Assembly (NCBI GenBank): GCA_026390535.1
Contig: JAPLFT010000059.1
Location: 1 to 8,975, forward strand
Origin: Pseudomonadota bacterium
Lineage (GTDB): Bacteria; Bdellovibrionota; JAFGOL01
Direction: 5' to 3'
Length of the DNA stretch: 8,975 bases
The stretch's first letter is position 1. Each line of letters begins with the position of its first letter. Made by a program: the position numbers and the translations under genes. Shown here one piece after another: positions 1-6,255 of this stretch. The notes below the pieces were generated by a model, which made no database searches, had not been told where the DNA came from, and saw nothing but the letters and a program-made list of their open reading frames with translations.

Positions 1-221
1 GGAAGATCTATTTTTATAAAATCAAGGTCCAGGGCTTCACATAGTTTTTTTACATGTACATATTCCTGAGCTGCCGCTTTTTGGCTATAATCAAAAAAGA
101 CTACGGCAGTCTTTAAAAAATCCTTTTTTGCTTTAACAAGATTATAAACAGAATCAAGGCCCGAAGAGCAAAGAACCAATGCTTTGGATTTTTTAGCTGA
201 CTCTATAGGTAGCGCTTGCAT
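1..221 (-). CDS. queC: QueC-like 7-cyano-7-deazaguanine synthase, 5' part only
   Basis: QueC converts 7-carboxy-7-deazaguanine to preQ0 with ATP and ammonia, in the cytosol, on the path to queuosine. The gene runs off the left edge; 73 codons are visible. It starts at ATG 221-219, inside the end of queD in another frame (29-base overlap), with GGGA about 8 bases upstream. After a 13-residue lead the protein reads ALVLCSSGLDS (residues 14-24), the position and shape of the PP-loop nucleotide-binding motif (usually SGGxDS) of the QueC/ExsB family. FFDYSQK (42-48) sits where QueC has its conserved YGQRH-like motif, and IDL follows at 71-73, as in the family. Both motifs are altered: the second Ser replaces Gly in the loop and Ser replaces Gly before Gln. 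Position directly after queD supports QueC. A divergent PP-loop ATPase of another function cannot be excluded, because the zinc-binding cysteines of QueC lie beyond the window. Confidence 0.72.
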   Translation of the reverse strand, partial: MQALPIESAKKSKALVLCSSGLDSVYNLVKAKKDFLKTAVVFFDYSQKAAAQEYVHVKKLCEALDLDFIKIDL

Positions 222-552
222 CCTCTGATTCCCACACGGTCACTTCTTTTAATTGAGGAAACTGTTTTTTTAATTCCTCGTATATGACGCTCGCAAGATT
301 TTCTGCCGTGGGGTTGATTTTGTCAAATGGAGATATCTCGTTTATATAAGCATGGTCAAATCGTTCCAAAACCTCTTTGGTGGCTCCTTTAATAACTCTG
401 AAGTCATACAAAAAACCCGTTTCATTTAATTTGGAGCCTTCTATGCAAACCTCTACCTTCCATGTGTGTCCATGAAGTTTTTCACATTTACCATTGTAGT
501 TTCTAAGGTTATGGGCAGCATTGAATTTTGATGTAATCCGGATCTCGTACAT
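193..552 (-). CDS. queD: 6-carboxy-5,6,7,8-tetrahydropterin synthase (QueD)
   Basis: QueD belongs to the 6-pyruvoyltetrahydropterin synthase family. It turns 7,8-dihydroneopterin triphosphate into 6-carboxytetrahydropterin, the first pathway-specific step of 7-deazaguanine (queuosine) synthesis. The protein has 119 residues, normal for a bacterial QueD. Zinc ligands are H14 (in FNAAHNL) and H27 and H29 (in CEKLHGH); C23 of the same stretch is the expected catalytic cysteine, D66-H67 (FDHAYIN) complete the catalytic relay, and E108 (VWES) is the pterin-anchoring glutamate. PTAENLA (81-87) is also typical. I chose ATG 552-550 because AGG lies 5 bases upstream; a TTG one codon earlier (555) is possible but leaves the AGG too close. 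The preceding transglycosylase stop (TAG 561-559) forms part of that ribosome-binding site, so the genes are tightly linked, and the queC-like gene overlaps the 3' end. All key residues of the family are present. Confidence 0.93.
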   Translation of the reverse strand: MYEIRITSKFNAAHNLRNYNGKCEKLHGHTWKVEVCIEGSKLNETGFLYDFRVIKGATKEVLERFDHAYINEISPFDKINPTAENLASVIYEELKKQFPQLKEVTVWESEDASATYRVS

Positions 553-558
553 CAAAAC

Positions 559-1173
559 CTAAAGTCTCCAGCTGGCATATGGATTAAGCTTATTATACGT
601 CTTTATTATTTTATGGGAATAACCGTTGGGTATTCCGCCATCTTCCTTAATCATACGGTCAACTTCATCCGGTCCATAGTTATATGCGGCAAGGTAAAGT
701 TTCATATCGTTGTTATATCTTTCTGAAAGCTTAGAAAGATAGTAGGTACCAAGGGTAATATTGGTTCTGACATCGTTAAGAGCCTTATGTCCATTGTATG
801 CCACGCCCATTTCCTCAGAGATACTTTTGGCAGTAGCAGGCAACAACTGCATCAAACCCCTTGCTCCCATTGGAGAAACAGCGTTTTTATTGAGTGATGA
901 TTCAACGGTTATAACAGAGAATATAAGCATAGGGTCTATGTTGTATTTTCTTCCTGCAGTATAGATCTCTCTTGCAAGAAGGTTAACGTCCGCTTCCTTA
1001 ACGTGTCCATTGTTATTGCTACTAACAAAGTCTGTAATGACCAGTTTAAGCTCATGGACTTTTCTCAATTCGTTAACATTACCTTTTATGACAAAAAGCG
1101 AGCTTAGCACTACAACCAAAGCCATGGTCAGTACGAATAAGGCGTTTTTACTGCTAGGTATAAGTTTCATCAT
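559..1173 (-). CDS. membrane-anchored SLT-family lytic transglycosylase
   Basis: This is a family-1 (Slt/goose-lysozyme fold) lytic murein transglycosylase, which cleaves glycan strands of peptidoglycan to 1,6-anhydro products on the outer face of the inner membrane. With the start used here the protein has 204 residues. A single hydrophobic segment spans about 11-29 and there is no lipobox cysteine, so it should be an uncleaved membrane anchor. The catalytic domain fills about 65-200: catalytic E91 in ITVESSLN, then SPMGARGLMQLLPATA (100-115), then the substrate-groove motif AYNYGPDEV (163-171, usually AYNAGP). ATG 1173 has GAGGGG 7 bases upstream. ATGs at 1188 and 1218 also have purine-rich sites (AAGGA and AAGG) and remain possible; the extra 5-15 residues are only a basic cytoplasmic lead. 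It is first in an operon with queD and the queC-like gene, with which it has no evident functional tie. The exact subfamily is not identified. Confidence 0.9.
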   Translation of the reverse strand: MMKLIPSSKNALFVLTMALVVVLSSLFVIKGNVNELRKVHELKLVITDFVSSNNNGHVKEADVNLLAREIYTAGRKYNIDPMLIFSVITVESSLNKNAVSPMGARGLMQLLPATAKSISEEMGVAYNGHKALNDVRTNITLGTYYLSKLSERYNNDMKLYLAAYNYGPDEVDRMIKEDGGIPNGYSHKIIKTYNKLNPYASWRL

Positions 1174-1180
1174 TTTGTTT

Positions 1181-1186
1181 CCCCTC
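1181..1186 (-). promoter_or_regulatory. Shine-Dalgarno site for the lytic transglycosylase (favours start 1173)
   Basis: The minus strand reads GAGGGG here, 7 bases before ATG 1173-1171. This is why the shorter start was chosen. Competing purine-rich sites before ATG 1188 and ATG 1218 mean the choice is moderate, not certain. Confidence 0.5.
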
Positions 1187-1218
1187 ATACCTATCCTTTT
1201 ATGCAAGTTGGATGCCAT

Positions 1219-1256
1219 AAAAAAACCTTACCAGACAAGGCAGACGCGGGTCAAGG
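1219..1256 (-). terminator. possible intrinsic terminator or attenuator before the transglycosylase gene
   Basis: On the minus strand CCTTGACC (1256-1249) can pair with GGTAAGG (1232-1226), giving a 7-bp stem with one bulged G and a 16-base loop, followed at once by seven T (1225-1219). A smaller alternative is CCTT/AAGG around a 7-base loop. The T run abuts the furthest-upstream ATG of the next gene. It could end the recJ operon, or act as an attenuator in a leader started from the TATAAT at 1316-1311. The stem is not GC-rich and the loop is long, so strength is doubtful. Confidence 0.35.
1225..1254 (-). promoter_or_regulatory. candidate sigma-70 promoter for the transglycosylase-queD-queC operon
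   Basis: TTGACC (1254-1249) matches five of six -35 consensus bases. It is followed after 18 bases by TAAGGT (1230-1225), which keeps only the key T, A and final T of the -10 box. Transcription would begin near 1218, so the ATG at 1218 would be nearly leaderless and the start at 1173 would have a leader of about 45 bases. The -35 box overlaps the stem of a terminator-like hairpin, so one of the two readings may be coincidence. Judged by eye only. Confidence 0.35.
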
Positions 1257-1310
1257 AAAAACGCCTGATTTTAATGAAAAAAACGATAATCTATCATTTA
1301 ACTAGGTGGT

Positions 1311-1316
1311 ATTATA
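1311..1316 (-). promoter_or_regulatory. isolated perfect TATAAT (-10-like) in the gap after recJ
   Basis: The minus strand reads TATAAT exactly here, in the non-coding gap upstream of the transglycosylase operon. The bases 17 upstream (TAGGGG, 1339-1334) are a poor -35 box and lie in an inverted repeat (1337-1354), which could be an operator. If used, it would give a leader of about 130 bases containing the terminator-like hairpin. In AT-rich DNA such a hexamer arises readily by chance. Confidence 0.25.
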
Positions 1317-1336
1317 GGGTTTTTAGACTAATACCC

Positions 1337-1354
1337 CTAGGTTTAAAAACCTAG
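1337..1354. repeat. 8-bp inverted repeat (CTAGGTTT / AAACCTAG)
   Basis: CTAGGTTT and AAACCTAG flank two A bases, so the element is nearly a perfect palindrome. It could be a short hairpin or a dimeric-regulator operator next to the TATAAT at 1311-1316. No T run follows on either strand, so it is not an intrinsic terminator. Confidence 0.5.
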
Positions 1355-1429
1355 TAAAATAGTGCCAAAAAGTATGTAAAAACCCGCCTTCTCCAGACTA
1401 ATATGTCTAAACTTGAGACACTTATGATA

Positions 1430-1457
1430 GCAGCCAAAGGTATCCCTTGGGGGCTGC
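1430..1457 (-). other. stem-loop just after the recJ stop codon
   Basis: In the recJ transcript GCAGCC (1457-1452) pairs with GGCTGC (1435-1430), and inside it AAGG (1448-1445) pairs with CCTT (1440-1437) around a GATA tetraloop. The structure begins 10 bases after the recJ stop. No U run follows, so it is more likely a 3' stabiliser or processing structure than a terminator; it could also be chance. Confidence 0.4.
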
Positions 1458-1467
1458 CCATTTAGGA

Positions 1468-3186
1468 TTATTCCACATCCACCAGTATGTACTGCAGAGA
1501 TCTTGTTCCGTTCCAGTCATTTATTGAAGGTTTAAAAACCATGTCTATGGTATTGCCGATCTTGTCAGCCATATCCGCCATGTTAAACCCAATGGCATCA
1601 ATCCCGTTTTCCAGTTTAAGTTTCAGGTGTTTATCTTTTAAAACCCATTTGTTAAAGACTTTAACATCAGAACTGAAAAAAAGCGGCTGGGGATTCTCCA
1701 GTCCGAACGGCTCCATCTGGGATATCTCATTTACTGTTTTTATACTTATATCCGTAATTCCGACTTCAACATCTATATCAATAACCGGGGAAAGTTTTTT
1801 GGACTTCATGTAATTACTGACCCCAAGCTCAAACATTTCTTCAAACTTGGGGATCCTGTCTGACTTTATGCTCATGCCTGCCGCCATGTTATGGCCGCCG
1901 AAATCTTCAAAAATTTCCTTGAAACTTAAAAACACAGAAAAGATATCAACACCCGGGACACTTCTTGCGGAGCCTTTTGCCGTTCCATTATTCCCTATGG
2001 TATATACGGAAGTCGGCTTATACCATTTTTCCGCGGATTTGGACGCAACTATACCTATTATGCCCTGATGCCATCCCTCGTTTGCAAAAGTAAGTGTAAA
2101 TTTTTTATCGAACGCACCGACATCTTTTTTTGAAACCATTTCCTCGACTATAGTTTGAACCTGCTGCCATGATTTATTTTGAAAAGAGACTCTCTTTTGA
2201 TTTTCTTCATCCAAAACTTTTGCAATTTTTCTTGCTTCATCCTCGTTATTAGAAAGGAGAAGTTCAACAGAACGTGATGCGTTACCCATTCTGCCGGCAG
2301 CATTAAGTCTTGGGGCAAGTATAAAACCAAGCGCATCAGAATTAATTTTTGTCTTTAGAGCACTCACTTCTATAAGAGCCGATAATCCTATTCTGGAATT
2401 ATTGTTTATTATATCCAAACCCTTTTTTACTAATATCCTGTTTATCCCCATCAGAGGAACAACGTCTGCAATAGTACCGAATGCCACTATATCCAGATAA
2501 TTTTTCAGATCAGGTTCTTCCACATCATTTTTAAAGAACCCTCTGTCGCGAAGTACCTTTCTTGTTGCCAGGGCAAGATAGTAGGACACTCCGACGCCTG
2601 CAAGACTGGAGTATATTTTGTTTTCTCCTGATTTGTGAGGATTAACAAAAGCATATGCGTCGGGATTTTCTGTTCCAACTTTATGATGATCGGTTATTAT
2701 CAGATCTATACCGACTTCTTTGCAGTATTTAGCGGTATCAATGCCCGAAGTCCCGCAATCCACCGTTATCAACAGACTCGTTCCGTTTTTGTGCAGGTTC
2801 TTAACGGAATCCACATGCAGTCCGTAACCCTCGACGAATCTTTCCGGCTGATAATATGTCACACCAACCCCAAGAGATCTCAAAAAAGTAACTATTGTAG
2901 CTATAGACGTTGAACCGTCTATATCATAGTCGCCGTAAACACATATTTTTTCTTTTTTTTCTATGGCATCGGCAAGACGATCTGCGGCTTTTTTCATATC
3001 GCCCAGGGCAAACGGATCCGGGAGTTTGGATAAACTTGGGTCAAAGAAAACCTTTATATCCTCCTGATTATCCAGTCCTCTGTTTATAAGAACCTGAGTA
3101 ACTACAGGAGACAGGCTAAGATTCTTTGAAAGCTTTTTTGCTTTTTCCGTTACTGTCGATTTTATATTCCACTTACATTTTGGCAT
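1468..3186 (-). CDS. recJ: single-stranded-DNA-specific 5'-3' exonuclease RecJ
   Basis: RecJ degrades 5' single-stranded DNA in recombination, mismatch and base-excision repair in the cytosol. The protein has 572 residues, the usual length for a RecJ of this type. DHH-domain motifs appear in order: DYDIDGS (86-92, metal-binding aspartates), VDCGTSG (142-148), DHH (166-168), LAGVGVS (195-201), FGTIADVVPL (236-245, with D241) and RLNAAGRM (293-300). The DHHA1 part shows GWHQGIIGIVASK (371-383), GSARSVPGVD (405-414) and GGHNMAAG (430-437), followed by a C-terminal OB-like segment (about 465-572) with MEPFGLENPQP. Its ATG shares one base with the secF TAA (TAATG), implying translational coupling to secF. 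It is the last gene of the tgt-sec operon. No key motif is missing. Confidence 0.97.
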   Translation of the reverse strand: MPKCKWNIKSTVTEKAKKLSKNLSLSPVVTQVLINRGLDNQEDIKVFFDPSLSKLPDPFALGDMKKAADRLADAIEKKEKICVYGDYDIDGSTSIATIVTFLRSLGVGVTYYQPERFVEGYGLHVDSVKNLHKNGTSLLITVDCGTSGIDTAKYCKEVGIDLIITDHHKVGTENPDAYAFVNPHKSGENKIYSSLAGVGVSYYLALATRKVLRDRGFFKNDVEEPDLKNYLDIVAFGTIADVVPLMGINRILVKKGLDIINNNSRIGLSALIEVSALKTKINSDALGFILAPRLNAAGRMGNASRSVELLLSNNEDEARKIAKVLDEENQKRVSFQNKSWQQVQTIVEEMVSKKDVGAFDKKFTLTFANEGWHQGIIGIVASKSAEKWYKPTSVYTIGNNGTAKGSARSVPGVDIFSVFLSFKEIFEDFGGHNMAAGMSIKSDRIPKFEEMFELGVSNYMKSKKLSPVIDIDVEVGITDISIKTVNEISQMEPFGLENPQPLFFSSDVKVFNKWVLKDKHLKLKLENGIDAIGFNMADMADKIGNTIDMVFKPSINDWNGTRSLQYILVDVE

Positions 3187-4124
3187 TACTTAGTCGCTTG
3201 GGTTGCTTTAACTGTCGCTTTTTTTTCTGCAAGATTCTCCATGTATAGTACTATCGGCGAGGCTATGAATATTGAAGAATATGTTCCGACGACTATGCCA
3301 ATGGTCAGAGCAAGAGAAAAATCCCACAATGTACTTCCGCCGAATATAAGAAGCATAATTACTACAAGCATAGTTACCACTGACGTTAATATTGTTCTAC
3401 TCAATGTATCATTAACAGCTCTGTTAATTATGTTGTAATAAGGTGTTCCCTTTTGCATCCGCATTGTTTCCCTTATCCTGTCATAAACGACGATAGTATC
3501 GTTCGTCGAGTAACCGATTACGGTTAAAAGAGCCGCCACCGTTGTAAGAGTAAATTGATAACCCGTGATGGAAAACACCCCTATTATTATCAAAGGATCA
3601 TGTACCAAAGCTACTATAGCTCCGGTAGAAAATTTATAATCGAATCTTATTGCAATATAAATAAATATGCCCAGCATCGCATAAATAAGAGAGTATATAC
3701 CGCTTAGTTTAAGTTCTTTTCCTACCTTTGGTCCAATTATGTCAACTTTCCTAACTTCATAACTGTCTTTTTCAAAACGCTCCGCAAGTTTTGTCTCTAT
3801 ATCTTTTGTAAGCTGCCCAAGGGACTCATTTATGCCTTTGACCCTTATTAAATATTCGTTATATTTTGAGTCGCTGAACTTTTGGATTTGAAGGTCCTCT
3901 ATCTTTACTTCATTCATGACCGTTCTTAATCTTTGTGAATCCACGGCAGGATCATTGAACTTAACACTCATTTCTATACCACCGGTAAAATCTACTCCAT
4001 AGTTAAGTCCTTTGGTAAAGAACAAGATAATAGAAGTAAGTATAAGGATAGCCGAAACTGTTATCCATATATATCTTGTACCCATGAAATCAAAATTGGT
4101 GTGCGGCTTTATCAGCAAAAACAT
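3186..4124 (-). CDS. secF: Sec translocase accessory subunit SecF
   Basis: SecF is an inner-membrane partner of SecD. Together they use the proton-motive force to pull preproteins off the outer face of SecYEG. The protein has 312 residues, normal for the family. TM1 is at about 19-36, followed by GLNYGVDFTGG (39-49), a periplasmic domain to about 138 ending in IIGPKVGKEL, and five more membrane segments (about 142-160, 166-187, 191-213, 246-262, 267-293). HDPLII (175-180) and TVIGYSTNDTIVVYDRIRE (201-219) are the signature of the SecF membrane domain, with conserved N208-D209 and the D215-R216 pair. A GGAGGA site lies about 10 bases before the ATG, and the gap after secD is 18 bases. The short cytoplasmic tail is Lys/Ala/Thr-rich. 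Confidence 0.97.
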   Translation of the reverse strand: MFLLIKPHTNFDFMGTRYIWITVSAILILTSIILFFTKGLNYGVDFTGGIEMSVKFNDPAVDSQRLRTVMNEVKIEDLQIQKFSDSKYNEYLIRVKGINESLGQLTKDIETKLAERFEKDSYEVRKVDIIGPKVGKELKLSGIYSLIYAMLGIFIYIAIRFDYKFSTGAIVALVHDPLIIIGVFSITGYQFTLTTVAALLTVIGYSTNDTIVVYDRIRETMRMQKGTPYYNIINRAVNDTLSRTILTSVVTMLVVIMLLIFGGSTLWDFSLALTIGIVVGTYSSIFIASPIVLYMENLAEKKATVKATQATK

Positions 4125-4142
4125 ATAATCATTCCTCCACTT

Positions 4143-5855
4143 TTATATACTTAGTTTTTTTAGTTTTCCCTTATCCATCAGATATTCAAATACCCATTTT
4201 GTTAAATATACCGCTGTGAATATGGATGAAACGATACCGATCAAAAGGGTGACTGCAAAACCCTTAATAGGTCCTGTACCATATTGCAGAAGAACAATAC
4301 CCGCGATCATATTGGTTATATGGGCGTCGATGACCGTCCAAAAGGCCATGTGATATCCATTCTCGAGCGCTGCTTTGGCCGCATTACCCGATCGGTATTC
4401 CTCTCGTATTCGCTCGTTAATAATAACGTTGGCATCAACACTCATACCGACTGTAAGAATAATACCTGCGATACCGGGCATAGTTAATGTAGAACCAAAC
4501 AACATAAGTACGGCAACCACGAGTATAACGTTCATGATGACCGCCAAATTGGCAATAAAACCGGAGAACCGGTAGTAGATACCCATGAACAAAATGACCA
4601 ATATCGAGCCAAGTATAAAGGACAGTTTACCTTCCGCTATACTATCACTACCAAGGGAGGGACCAACGACTCTTTCTTCTTCAAAATTCAACTGTGCAGG
4701 AAGTGCACCGGCCCTTAGAACAAGAGCAATATCTTCAGCCTCCTGCTGTATTTCTGTAAGAGGCCTTCCGCCTCCAAGAGTGATCTGTCCCGAATCACTT
4801 ATCTTCGCCTGAATAGTCGGTGCTGAGTACACATTCTTATCCAGGACTATTGCAAGCTGTCTGCCTATATTTTTACCTGTTAGTTCTTCCATGAATCTTG
4901 AACCCAATGTGTTCATCTGAAAACTTACGTAGGGTTCTCCAAATTCACTGTTAAATCCTATATACGCATCCTTTAAGTGATCTCCCGTAACGGGGCTGGC
5001 TTTATCAAGAAGATACGGGATCAGCATTTTTTTGCCGGATTGAGGATCAACCTTTCTTTCAAAAAGTACTATTGAATCCTCGGGGATACTTTTATTCTTT
5101 GCCAAATATTCATTCAGGTTATCTGCATAATCCGTATATGTTGTTTTTCCCTCTTCGTAAACAATACCCGCTTCAGCGGCCTTGTTAATAAGCAGGATCA
5201 ATTTCTCGTGATTGAAATCAGGTTTGTTTTGAACAAGCTTAAACTCGAGCCTTGCAGTTCTGCCGATAATCGATTTCGCCCTGGCGGCATCTTTTACGCC
5301 CGGAAGCTGTACTACGATCCTGTCATTTCCTTGAGCCTGAATACTCGGTTCGTTAACACCAAACTCATCTATTCTGTTCCTTATAGCCTCTATGGTCTGG
5401 TCTATTGCTTTTTTCTTTATATATTCCTTGTCCTGATCCTTAACATCAAAGGTTATTTCATTATCTGCGGACGTCATATACACCATGCCGGTGTATTTAG
5501 TTACTATTTCACCTATCGTTTTTATATCGGTAGAATTTTTTGCCTTTACGGTTACCTGTGATGTCTTATCCCTGCGATATACTTTTTCAATATCTACCTT
5601 TTTATCCTGAAATGTTTTTATCAGGCGCTCAACATTCCTATCCGCATGTTCAATTACAACTTTGTCTATATCAACACCCAATACAAGATGTGTTCCACCC
5701 TGTAAGTCCAAACCCAGTTTCAGACTCTGCGAAGGCATTATCTTAGAAACCCAGTAAGGAGCCTTATTAATATTTATCAGCAGCGGTGATATAACCCAAA
5801 GGGAACTTGCGATCAGAAATATAACAAAGTAAAAACGCCATCTATCTCCCATCAT
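4143..5855 (-). CDS. secD: Sec translocase accessory subunit SecD
   Basis: SecD is the RND-superfamily partner of SecF in late protein export across the inner membrane. The protein has 570 residues, within the usual 500-620. TM1 is at about 8-26, followed by LGLDLQGGTHLVLGVD (47-62). The periplasmic region runs to about 408, with AIRNRIDEFGVNEPSIQAQG (157-176), IVVQLPGV (180-187), FGEPYVSFQMN (305-315), a head subdomain between about 208 and 350, and LRAGALPA (380-387). The five C-terminal membrane segments lie between about 411 and 560, with TVGMSVDANVIINERIREE (468-486), where D474 is the conserved proton-path aspartate, and GTGPIKGFAVTLLIGIVSS (526-544). ATG 5855 is used because TAAGGAG (5871-5865), which contains the yajC stop, lies 9 bases upstream; a second ATG follows directly. 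Confidence 0.98.
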   Translation of the reverse strand: MMGDRWRFYFVIFLIASSLWVISPLLININKAPYWVSKIMPSQSLKLGLDLQGGTHLVLGVDIDKVVIEHADRNVERLIKTFQDKKVDIEKVYRRDKTSQVTVKAKNSTDIKTIGEIVTKYTGMVYMTSADNEITFDVKDQDKEYIKKKAIDQTIEAIRNRIDEFGVNEPSIQAQGNDRIVVQLPGVKDAARAKSIIGRTARLEFKLVQNKPDFNHEKLILLINKAAEAGIVYEEGKTTYTDYADNLNEYLAKNKSIPEDSIVLFERKVDPQSGKKMLIPYLLDKASPVTGDHLKDAYIGFNSEFGEPYVSFQMNTLGSRFMEELTGKNIGRQLAIVLDKNVYSAPTIQAKISDSGQITLGGGRPLTEIQQEAEDIALVLRAGALPAQLNFEEERVVGPSLGSDSIAEGKLSFILGSILVILFMGIYYRFSGFIANLAVIMNVILVVAVLMLFGSTLTMPGIAGIILTVGMSVDANVIINERIREEYRSGNAAKAALENGYHMAFWTVIDAHITNMIAGIVLLQYGTGPIKGFAVTLLIGIVSSIFTAVYLTKWVFEYLMDKGKLKKLSI

Positions 5856-5868
5856 GATATATAACTCC

Positions 5869-6228
5869 TTATTTTTGGTTTTCCATTATTCCAAGTTTAG
5901 TGCTTGTGGATACCATCCCTTTCAGAATTTTTATCTTAACATCACCGTCGATCTGAAGTGTCACTGTTTTATCAGAGACCGCATCTATCGTTCCTATTAT
6001 TCCGCTTGATGTTATTACCTCATCGCCTCTCTTCAGGTTACTTAAGAATTCCTGATGCTGTTTCCTCTGCTTTTGCTGAGGACGGATCATTAAAAAATAG
6101 AAAACTATGATAATAAGGACGAAAGGCATAAGCATATTTAAGATGCCCGTCATACCGCTCTTTGGCGCTGCCCCCTGTGTTTGAGCCTGTGCAAAAACGC
6201 TATTCATTAAAAATAAAACCAAATACAT
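5869..6228 (-). CDS. yajC: preprotein translocase subunit YajC
   Basis: YajC is a small single-pass inner-membrane protein that binds SecDF and, in some bacteria, AcrB; its exact role is unsettled. From ATG 6228 it has 119 residues. A short hydrophobic, Ala/Gln-containing lead (1-22) precedes the main membrane helix (about 30-47), which ends in the family hallmark FLMIRPQQKQRKQHQEF (45-61). KRGDEVITSSGIIGTI (66-81) then opens the small beta-rich cytoplasmic domain. An ATG 12 bases further upstream (6240) would add four residues, but GGAGGG (6238-6233) overlaps that codon and sits 4 bases before ATG 6228, so 6228 is favoured. It lies between tgt and secD, the classic order. Confidence 0.95.
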   Translation of the reverse strand: MYLVLFLMNSVFAQAQTQGAAPKSGMTGILNMLMPFVLIIIVFYFLMIRPQQKQRKQHQEFLSNLKRGDEVITSSGIIGTIDAVSDKTVTLQIDGDVKIKILKGMVSTSTKLGIMENQK

Positions 6229-6232
6229 AAGA

Positions 6233-6238
6233 CCCTCC
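6233..6238 (-). promoter_or_regulatory. Shine-Dalgarno site deciding the yajC start
   Basis: The minus strand reads GGAGGG here, overlapping an upstream in-frame ATG (6240-6238) and ending 4 bases before ATG 6228. A strong site placed this way makes 6228 the likely start and the upstream ATG a bystander. Confidence 0.75.
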
Positions 6239-6255
6239 ATTTAAATAGATAATAT

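Noticed and set aside
1010..1354. 114-residue hydrophobic plus-strand open frame reaching into the gap after recJ
   Set aside because: Its hydrophobic part is the antisense of the transglycosylase N-terminal region and the rest reads through the repeats and hairpins of the gap. I see no ribosome site or family motif.
1337..1354. Palindrome considered as an intrinsic terminator of recJ
   Set aside because: The stem is AT-rich and is not followed by a T run on either strand.
1280..1400. Searched by eye for a preQ1 riboswitch before the queD operon
   Set aside because: A-rich and CTA-containing segments are present, but the stem, loop and A-rich tail order of preQ1 class I is not there, and no other known class was recognised.
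1430..1470. GC-rich hairpin considered as part of a tRNA or SRP RNA
   Set aside because: No T-loop (GGTTCGA-like), no anticodon arm and no SRP GGAAG signature are visible nearby.
5208..5561. 117-residue plus-strand open frame opposite secD
   Set aside because: It is fully inside secD on the other strand, with no motif; a shadow frame.
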